Part shown: piece by piece, positions 58,394-64,000 of the stretch
Layout: each line of letters begins with the position of its first letter
How positions within the stretch are numbered: position 1 is the stretch's first letter
Origin: Streptomyces cellulosae
GTDB lineage: Bacteria; Actinomycetota; Actinomycetes; Streptomycetales; Streptomycetaceae
NCBI RefSeq assembly: GCF_000721105.1
Contig: NZ_JOEV01000002.1
Location: 310,001-374,000, forward strand
DNA: 64,000 nucleotides
Reading direction: 5' to 3'
Notes under the pieces: model-generated
What the model saw: the letters and a program-made list of their open reading frames with translations, nothing else
What the model was told of the DNA's origin: nothing
Database searches by the model: none
Translations under genes and position numbers: made by a program

Positions 58394-59310
58394 CGGGCAG
58401 CCGCTCGGGCGGCGGGGGACGCCGCCAGGTAGGCGACCGCCTGCTGGGTCGAGCCCTCCTGGGTCGGGTGGTAGCCCGGGCGGAAGTAGCGCAGCACCGA
58501 GCGGGCGAACGCGCCCGGCGGGGGCAACAGGTTCTTGCGGGCCGCGGTCAGGTAGTCGCGGAAGCGGACCTTGACCCGGTCGTCGAGTTCGGGGTCGGCG
58601 CTCATCAGGAAGCGGACTCCGCGGATCCACAGCCGGGTCAGCACCGGAGCGGTGACGAGCATGCCGACCACGCGGCGCCGGTAGCGGGGATCGAGGTGCA
58701 CCAGCAGGTCGAACGCGACCGAACGGTGTTCCACCTCCTCCGCGCCGTGCCAGCGGAACAGGTCGAGCATCGCGGGGTCCGCGCCGGCCTGGTCCAGGTG
58801 CCCGTTGCTGAGAATCCAGTGACCCATGTACGCGGTGAAGTGCTCGAAGGCCGCTATGAGGGCGAGCCGTTGGAGGAGGTGCGCGTGTGCGGCGGCCGGC
58901 GTCAGCTCGGGCCGGTCTCCGAGCACCCTTCGGAAGATCCATTCGGACTGCAGGGTGTACGGAGCCGGGTCCAGCCCCTTGGTGAGCAGGTGCTCCAGGA
59001 CCTCCTGGTGCGCCTCGGCGTGCATCGCTTCCTGGCCGATGAAGCCGCGTACGTCCTCACGCAGCCGGTCGTCGGTGATCAGTGGCAGTGCCTGCTCGAA
59101 GGTGCGCACGAACCAGCGTTCGAGTTCGGGGAGCATGAGGTGGAGCACGTCGAAGGTGTGGGTCGCGAAGGGCTCACCCGGCAGCCAGTGCAGTGGGGTG
59201 GTGCTCCAGTCGAAGGTGACGTCCCGGGGTTGCAGCACCAGGTCGTGGTGGTCGATGGGCTCGGACGGACGCTCCGGGTGGGCATGTGCGGCATGTGCGG
59301 CTCGGAACAT
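58390..59310 (-). CDS. PF10118-like 'metal-dependent hydrolase', ferritin-like helical protein
   Basis: A 306-residue, mainly helical protein. It has two E-x-x-H type motifs spaced like di-iron ligands: FIGQEAMHAEAHQEVLEHLL and FRWHGAEEVEHRSVAFDLLV. AFEHFTAYMGHW lies between and DLTW-like aromatic residues near the N-terminus. The family is labelled predicted metal-dependent hydrolase, but the ligand pattern would also suit a di-iron oxygenase or desaturase. The next gene supplies a matching reductase. ATG 59310 has GGAGGA upstream. The gap to the preceding alpha/beta-hydrolase gene is 73 bases. Confidence 0.85.
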   Translation of the reverse strand: MFRAAHAAHAHPERPSEPIDHHDLVLQPRDVTFDWSTTPLHWLPGEPFATHTFDVLHLMLPELERWFVRTFEQALPLITDDRLREDVRGFIGQEAMHAEAHQEVLEHLLTKGLDPAPYTLQSEWIFRRVLGDRPELTPAAAHAHLLQRLALIAAFEHFTAYMGHWILSNGHLDQAGADPAMLDLFRWHGAEEVEHRSVAFDLLVHLDPRYRRRVVGMLVTAPVLTRLWIRGVRFLMSADPELDDRVKVRFRDYLTAARKNLLPPPGAFARSVLRYFRPGYHPTQEGSTQQAVAYLAASPAARAAAR

Positions 59311-59383
59311 GACAGGTTCCTCCTCCGTCAGCGATCGGTGTGTGGGAAGGGGCACGTCAGGCAGTCGTCCAGTACTGCTGGTG

Positions 59384-60316
59384 TCAGATCGGGTGCGCGG
59401 TGTGGTCCGGACCGCGGCGGGAGCCGTCTTCGACGCGGTCGGCGAATTCCGCGATCCGGGACGCGACCTCCTCGGGGTGGCTGAGCTGTACCCAGTGCCC
59501 GGCGTCGATCGGGCGCCGTTGTATCTGGCCCGTCCAGCCCTCCACGCCGTACGACAGCACCGGGGTGACGCAGAAGTCGCGCGTGGGAATGATGAGTTGA
59601 ACCGGCACGGTGGTCGGCCGGTGCCGGGGACGCAGCAGGCGGGGCAGCATGTTGGCGCGGTACAGCGCGATGCCGGAAACGGCGTCGCGGGCCAGCGTCG
59701 GCGCGGGGTAAGGGGTGTGCCCGGGCACACCCTGGGAGCCGGTGAGGAAAGCGCGCCAGCGGTGTCCCAGTGCTCTCCAGGCCAGGGCGGGCAGGAGCGG
59801 AAGGTGGAAGTAGGCGACGTACCAGGACCGTGCGGCCTGCCGCAGCATCTTCGGCAGGTCTGGATGCCGCGGCCGGAGGCGGGCCCGGATCAGGTGGCCG
59901 ACGTGGTCCAGGCAGGGTCCGGAGATGGACGTGAACGAGGCGATCCGCCCGGCCAGGCGCGTGCCGGTGACCGACTCCCAGGAGTGGATCGATCCCCAGT
60001 CGTGTCCGACCAGGTGCACCGGGCGGTCGGGGCTCACGGCGTCGAGAACCGCCTCCAGGTCGGCTTCCAGACGGGACATCCGGTAGGCGCGCAGTCCCCT
60101 GGGCCGGTGGGAGGCACCGGCTCCCCGCACGTCGAAGGCGGTGACGTGGAAGCGGTCGGCGAGACGCTCGGCGACCGGGTGCCACACGGCGCTGGTGTCC
60201 GGATAGCCGTGGACCAGCACCACCGGAGGAGCCGTGGACGCTCCCCACTGGTAGGCGGCCAACTCCACGCCGTCCGCGCCGTCCACGGTGATTCGGCGGG
60301 CGGCCGGGCCGGTCAT
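59384..60316 (-). CDS. alpha/beta-hydrolase with Asp nucleophile (epoxide-hydrolase-like)
   Basis: A 310-residue hydrolase. It has VVLVHGYPDTSAVWHPVAER (oxyanion HGYPD), the elbow VHLVGHDWGSIHSW with Asp as nucleophile, acid residue near LIIPTRDFCVTP and catalytic His in IDAGHWVQLSHPEEVA. Asp in the elbow (HDWG) is typical of epoxide hydrolases and haloalkane dehalogenases rather than esterases. It overlaps the MBL gene by ATGA (60313-60316). The substrate is unknown; an epoxide or activated ring product of the operon pathway is possible. Confidence 0.9.
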   Translation of the reverse strand: MTGPAARRITVDGADGVELAAYQWGASTAPPVVLVHGYPDTSAVWHPVAERLADRFHVTAFDVRGAGASHRPRGLRAYRMSRLEADLEAVLDAVSPDRPVHLVGHDWGSIHSWESVTGTRLAGRIASFTSISGPCLDHVGHLIRARLRPRHPDLPKMLRQAARSWYVAYFHLPLLPALAWRALGHRWRAFLTGSQGVPGHTPYPAPTLARDAVSGIALYRANMLPRLLRPRHRPTTVPVQLIIPTRDFCVTPVLSYGVEGWTGQIQRRPIDAGHWVQLSHPEEVASRIAEFADRVEDGSRRGPDHTAHPI

Positions 60317-61458
60317 CGGCCACCGTCGGCAGGGGTCAGTTCGCCGTAGTTCAGACCGCCGTGGAAGAAGCTGGGCAGGACCGGCCACTGCCGCTTGAAC
60401 GGGGCCAGTTCCGAGGAGGGCAGGATCTGCAGCCAGCGCGGATCGCGTCGGCTGGGGTCGGCGAGGGTCTTCTCCTTGACCATGGAGTCGTACTGGTCGA
60501 GGGAGTCCTCCAGGGTGTTGGCGTTGGGCACCACCTCATGGCCGTAGAACGCGGCGTGTCGGCGTACCCCGGGGATGCGGGAGAGCTCGGGCTGCCAGTT
60601 GTCGGCCGAGATGCCGTTCTCGGAGGAGACCCACACCCCGTCGGGGGTGTTCAGCACCAGGGAGTGGTTGCCGTCCGTATGGCCGGGGGTCCACAACAGG
60701 CTGACACCTACGCCGAGTTCGACATCGCCGTCGAAGGCGGCGACGCGCTCGGGCGGTACCCCGTCCATGCCTCCGTCGACGTACCAGGCCCACTGCATCG
60801 GATGCGTCGATTCGAAGGTGCCCAGTTCCCTGCGGTGCACCAGCAACCGGGCGCGCGGGAACAGCGCTTCGCGGGGCGCCCGTTCGCCGGGAATGATGCT
60901 GGTACTTCCCATGATCATGCGCACGTCCTGGACGTGCAGGTGGTCGAAGCTGACGAAGTCCACGTCCTCGGGTCGCAGACCGCAGGAGGGCAGGACGGTG
61001 TTCGGGTCCTGATAGAAGCGGGCGAAGACGTGCTCGGTGAGAAAGTCCCCCGCCAGCCGCTTGAGCTGGGCGTAGAACGGCGCTTGAGCCGTTCCCGCGG
61101 CGACCGTCGGCTCCCACACCAGTGTTTTCGGCTCACCGTCGAAGCCGTCGAACTGCACGACGAGCATCCGATTGACGATGCTCACGAACGGATTGACGGC
61201 GAGCGCGGCGCCGTGGAAGCCGAACCGGGTCGGGTACGGGGCGGCGGCGATGTCGAAACTGCGGACGGCGCGGATGCGCCCCTGCTGGACGAACCGCTCA
61301 CGGTATGCGGCTGCGGCGCCGCGTACGGCGCGCAGCCGGTCACCACGGGGCCATACGTCGTGGACACCTTCGAATTCGGGGATGGGACGCAAAGCGGCGG
61401 CGTCCTCGATCTTCTTAGCCTGCTCCGCGCTGGGCGCCGGTTTGGGCGTGGTGGTCAC
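60313..61458 (-). CDS. MBL-fold metallo-hydrolase
   Basis: A 381-residue protein. The metal motif is altered to SFDHLHVQDVRMI (HxHxxD instead of HxHxDH). Later ligands are seen in LLVHRRELGTFESTHPMQWA and in LLWTPGHTDGNHSLVLNTPD. The N-terminal ~110 residues form an extra domain before the fold. It may be a lactonase or thioesterase. The start is GTG 61458, 4 bases after the SDR stop; an upstream open frame is the SDR gene read out of frame. Coupled to the alpha/beta-hydrolase. Confidence 0.85.
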   Translation of the reverse strand: MTTTPKPAPSAEQAKKIEDAAALRPIPEFEGVHDVWPRGDRLRAVRGAAAAYRERFVQQGRIRAVRSFDIAAAPYPTRFGFHGAALAVNPFVSIVNRMLVVQFDGFDGEPKTLVWEPTVAAGTAQAPFYAQLKRLAGDFLTEHVFARFYQDPNTVLPSCGLRPEDVDFVSFDHLHVQDVRMIMGSTSIIPGERAPREALFPRARLLVHRRELGTFESTHPMQWAWYVDGGMDGVPPERVAAFDGDVELGVGVSLLWTPGHTDGNHSLVLNTPDGVWVSSENGISADNWQPELSRIPGVRRHAAFYGHEVVPNANTLEDSLDQYDSMVKEKTLADPSRRDPRWLQILPSSELAPFKRQWPVLPSFFHGGLNYGELTPADGGR

Positions 61459-61462
61459 GGGC

Positions 61463-62374
61463 TCAACCTTCGGGATGGCGGGCGGTCCGGGTGCGCTGCT
61501 CGTAGGCCGCGCGGACCGACCGGTCGGACAGGGCGGCGAGCTGGTCGGGGACAAGGAAGTGATGCAGGGCGTCGCGGGCACGGCCCGGCAGCACCGCGGC
61601 CAACCGGGTCAGGGCGGCTACCTGGCGGGGAACGAAGACCTCGAACCGCGGGCGCAGCACGACGTCGAGCACCGCGTCGGCCACCTGATCCGTCGTCAGG
61701 CGTCGGGTGGGGCCGGTCGCGGTGCCCACGGCCAGTTCGGTGTCCACGACGCCGGGCATCACCAGGGACACGTGCACGCCGGTGCCGCGCAGTTCGGCGC
61801 GGGCGGCTGTGCTGTAGCCGTGGACGGCGTGCTTCGTCGCCGCGTAGGTGGCCTCGCCGGCCGGGGCGACCTTGCTGGCGGCGGAGGCGATGTTCACTAC
61901 GTGGCCGTGACCGCGTTTCCGCATCCCCGGGATCACGAGTTTCATCCCACGCAGTACGCCGTGGACGTTGACGTCGAACTGGCGCAGGGCGGCTTCCTCC
62001 GGTTCCTCCGCGAAGGGACCCACCCACATGATTCCGGCGTTGTTGATCAGTACGTCGATCGGCCCGAGCCGGGTCTCCACGGTGTGCAGGAAGTCTTCGA
62101 AGGACGGTGTGTCGGTGACGTCCAGAGGCAGCCCGAGCAGTTGGCCCCCGGGATGCGCGCCGATGGCACCGGCCGTCTCCATGGCGAGCTCCGCGTCGAG
62201 ATCGCCGATCGCCACGGCCGCTCCGGCCGCGGCGAGCCGGGCCGCGACGGCGCGCCCGATGCCGCGGCCCGCCCCGGTGACCGCGATCACCCGGCCAGTC
62301 AGCGGTTGAGTGCGGGGGAGCCTGTCGCGCTCTCTTCGGCTGAACGTGTACGGGTGCTTGGGCGGTGCTGCCAC
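61463..62374 (-). CDS. short-chain dehydrogenase/reductase
   Basis: A 303-residue SDR. The cofactor loop is VIAVTGAGRGIGRAVAARLA (residues 29-48), with IGDLDAELA (Asp after strand 2 suggests NAD preference), NNAGIMWVGPF, Ser in NIASAASKVAPAGEA and the YAATKHA Tyr/Lys pair. A C-terminal ~60-residue extension is helical. The GTG at 62374 leads the operon. The promoter and two inverted repeats lie between it and the divergent tetR gene. Confidence 0.9.
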   Translation of the reverse strand: MAAPPKHPYTFSRRERDRLPRTQPLTGRVIAVTGAGRGIGRAVAARLAAAGAAVAIGDLDAELAMETAGAIGAHPGGQLLGLPLDVTDTPSFEDFLHTVETRLGPIDVLINNAGIMWVGPFAEEPEEAALRQFDVNVHGVLRGMKLVIPGMRKRGHGHVVNIASAASKVAPAGEATYAATKHAVHGYSTAARAELRGTGVHVSLVMPGVVDTELAVGTATGPTRRLTTDQVADAVLDVVLRPRFEVFVPRQVAALTRLAAVLPGRARDALHHFLVPDQLAALSDRSVRAAYEQRTRTARHPEG

Positions 62375-62439
62375 GGTCGAGCCCCTTCCTTGCCCTGAGC
62401 ATGAGCGGAACGCCGAGCGGCAAACGGCCCTCGTACGCT

Positions 62440-62461
62440 TCTGACACGACGCCGTGTCAGA
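62440..62461. promoter_or_regulatory. candidate TetR operator 1
   Basis: TCTGACACG and CGTGTCAGA form a perfect 9-bp inverted repeat around ACGC. It is the left of two sites in the 152-base divergent region and nearer the SDR gene. Confidence 0.75.
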
Positions 62462-62462
62462 T

Positions 62463-62488
62463 GAACTGACAAGCTAGAGTGTCAGTTC
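62463..62488. promoter_or_regulatory. candidate TetR operator 2
   Basis: GAACTGACA and TGTCAGTTC form a perfect 9-bp inverted repeat around AGCTAGAG. It shares the CTGACA half-site with operator 1; the centres are 25 bases apart. It lies 38 bases before the tetR start, so the regulator probably represses itself too. Confidence 0.7.
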
Positions 62489-62526
62489 GGAGCACACCGG
62501 TGTCAACACCTCTGCGAAGGGGAAAA

Positions 62527-63168
62527 ATGACCGGCACACAGACCGCCGGGCGGCGCTACGGCGGACGCGACGCGGCGCAACGACAGCAGGAGCGCCGCAC
62601 CCGCCTCGTCCAGGCGGGCCTCGACCTGTTCGGCACGGCCGGATACGCCTCGGTCTCCGTCAAGCAGGTGTGCTCGCATGCCGGACTGACCGAGCGCTAC
62701 TTCTACGAGTCGTTCCGCGACCGCGAAGACCTTCTCGCCGGGGTCTACAACGAGCTGATCACCACGATCAGCGCCGAAACCGCGCAGGCCGCAGCCGCTG
62801 CCGCACCCGATGTCGACGCCCAGCTGCGCGCCGGCCTCGAGGTCTTCATCCGCACACTCGCCAGCGACGCGCGCAAGGCCCGCCTGGTGCTCATCGAGGT
62901 CGTGGGCGCCAGCCCCCGCCTCGAGGTACGCCGCCGCGAGGTCCTGCACGAATTCGCCGCGATGGTCGCCGCCGTCGTCGCAACGCCCCCTGGCCCGGAA
63001 GCCCCATCCAGTCGGCTCACCATGACCGCGATGAGCCTGGTCGGCGGAGTCAACGAACTCCTCGTGGACTGGACGCTCGGCCACCAGAACGCCACCGTCG
63101 AAGAACTGATCGATCTGTGCCACACCCTGTACATCGCGGCCTACCGAGCCATCAGCGATCAGCCCTGA
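62527..63168 (+). CDS. TetR/AcrR-family regulator of the divergent operon
   Basis: A 213-residue TetR protein. The DNA-binding part is RTRLVQAGLDLFGTAGYASV, SVKQVCSHAGLTERYFYESF and RDREDLLAGVYNEL (about residues 24-75). The C-terminal ligand domain ends ELLVDWTLGHQNATVEELID. The divergent arrangement and two CTGACA-based inverted repeats between the genes make it the likely repressor of the five-gene operon. ATG 62527 follows AAGGGG. The ligand is unknown, perhaps a lipid or acyl compound given the operon enzymes. Confidence 0.9.
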   Translation: MTGTQTAGRRYGGRDAAQRQQERRTRLVQAGLDLFGTAGYASVSVKQVCSHAGLTERYFYESFRDREDLLAGVYNELITTISAETAQAAAAAAPDVDAQLRAGLEVFIRTLASDARKARLVLIEVVGASPRLEVRRREVLHEFAAMVAAVVATPPGPEAPSSRLTMTAMSLVGGVNELLVDWTLGHQNATVEELIDLCHTLYIAAYRAISDQP

Positions 63169-64000
63169 TCACGCAGGCCCGGATTCCTTCAGGAGCTTCT
63201 GCACCAGACGGCAGGCCACGCTCTCTGCTCACCGGCCCGGCGTACTCAGCGAACCTGCTTCGATCAGGGAGGCCGGCGAGAACCATTGCGCAATGAAGGC
63301 AAGTGCGACGCACCTGCTGACTATCGACTCTCGGACGGGTCACATATCGATCATCAATCCGGAAGCGACGCAAGGTGATCGGGCTGAGCGGCCGCGCACC
63401 ATGACGCCCGTCACGTCGGGGGGCCTGCCCGGGGGGCCGGCCCGAGCGGGTCCGGCCCTGCCGTATCGCCGGGTGCCCATAAATGCCGGGGCCCGATCAG
63501 TGCGCCTGTGCCTGCGTCGCTCTGGAGCGTTTCGGGGCGGGGCCATGTCGTCCGCTTTGGGGAAGGCGTGGAGAGGCGCGATCGTGTCCGAGTGCCCTTT
63601 GCCTCGGCTCCTCCCGGTGTAGGCGAGGTGTCGGCGATCGTCGCAAGGAGTTCAGGCCAAGTCCTTGCGCTGGCTCGGAGGAGGTCCAGGCCGCCGCATT
63701 GGTCACGTCCGTCTGCGGCACTCAAGCCGGGCTCCGGATCCGCGCACCTGTCGCTTGTCGTCGACTGGTTCAGCTGCGGTGGCACCTCCCCCGGGCTGCT
63801 CGCCCGGCCGGGGAAGGATCGTCGCGACCATAGGAACCGCAGCGCGGCCGTGCCTCGCCTCGCCTCTGAAGATGCCGGGCTGCCTGTTTGCGTGACGCCT
63901 GCCCGCCCCCCTGTGGTTTTGCCTACCGTGCGCACGGGCCTGCGGAAGAGCCGTGCGTCCGTGCGCTGTGCGACACGCTTCCTTGATGCTATACATTTCT
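63169..64000. other. terminal 832 bases without a supported gene
   Basis: Several open frames cross this stretch on both strands, the longest 63411-63935 on the minus strand. None shows a known domain or a good ribosome site. Visible structure: CATTGCGCAATG, a perfect 12-bp palindrome at 63284-63295, and a GGGCCGGCCC-GAGC-type hairpin near 63434-63459. Base composition dips locally around 63300-63370. It may be another decayed patch. Confidence 0.4.

Noticed and set aside
63411..63935. 174-codon minus-strand open frame near the window end
   Set aside because: Low-complexity Ser/Thr/Arg/Pro mix with no family pattern; several frames are open at once.
1..64000. tRNA, rRNA, CRISPR array or replication origin
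   Set aside because: None recognised by eye; no cloverleaf, DnaA-box cluster or spaced repeats seen. A tRNAscan or Rfam run would be decisive.

Overview
The window is high-GC actinobacterial chromosome, almost certainly Streptomyces. GTG starts are common, genes are tightly coupled through ATGA/GTGA overlaps, and the crotonyl-CoA carboxylase/reductase reads almost identically to known Streptomyces Ccr. The gas-vesicle genes follow the Streptomyces order O-A-F-G-Y-Z-J-L-S-K. From memory, the order from the Ada/AlkA gene to the gvp cluster resembles the S. coelicolor SCO646x-SCO650x region; I could not check this.

Layout. (1) 1-4.5 kb: DNA alkylation repair (Ada/AlkA-type glycosylase, Ogt), then a VOC protein and three genes linked to NAD/ADP-ribose chemistry (Sir2, Nudix, ADP-ribosylglycohydrolase). 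(2) 4.6-7.5 kb: glycerate kinase and the phosphatidylethanolamine pair pssA-psd. (3) 7.6-16.9 kb: the ethylmalonyl-CoA pathway operon ccr-ecm-mcl-mch-mcd (minus strand), a TetR regulator and a double-module 3-hydroxyacyl-CoA dehydrogenase. Together they turn acetyl-CoA-derived crotonyl-CoA into glyoxylate and propionyl-CoA. (4) 17.2-24.3 kb: HEAT-repeat protein, GNAT, RidA, a secreted S33 peptidase, a radical SAM gene behind a LexA-like box, an SRPBCC protein, then a decayed patch (Cna-B-like pseudogene with a 7-bp microsatellite, truncated PAS gene) and a methyltransferase. (5) 24.3-30.2 kb: a peptide-degradation operon (M55 D-aminopeptidase, M20, S9, S66 LD-carboxypeptidase) followed by a GNAT.

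(6) 31-55.2 kb looks like a general-stress island. It holds a holin-like membrane protein and an SDR; an F420-type oxidoreductase/enolase pair; NDH-2, transketolase and a stand-alone LigD polymerase leading into the complete gas-vesicle cluster; a small hydrophobic protein; a PAP2-lipid kinase fusion; an ABC-F protein; an Rv2629/eRF1-like protein; and a DUF2795-CBS-membrane-PfpI-catalase operon. Several of these transcription units carry sequences matching the stress sigma factor SigB consensus (GNNT, 14-16 nt, GGGTAC).

(7) 55.5-57.25 kb is a scar of transposase fragments and a broken rhamnosidase. Beyond it, 57.26-62.4 kb holds a five-gene minus-strand operon (SDR, MBL hydrolase, Asp-nucleophile alpha/beta hydrolase, ferritin-like PF10118-type protein, flavin/2Fe-2S reductase). 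A divergent TetR gene faces it across two inverted repeats. This operon is the best candidate for an undescribed pathway. The last 830 bases hold nothing I can call. I saw no tRNA, rRNA or CRISPR array.
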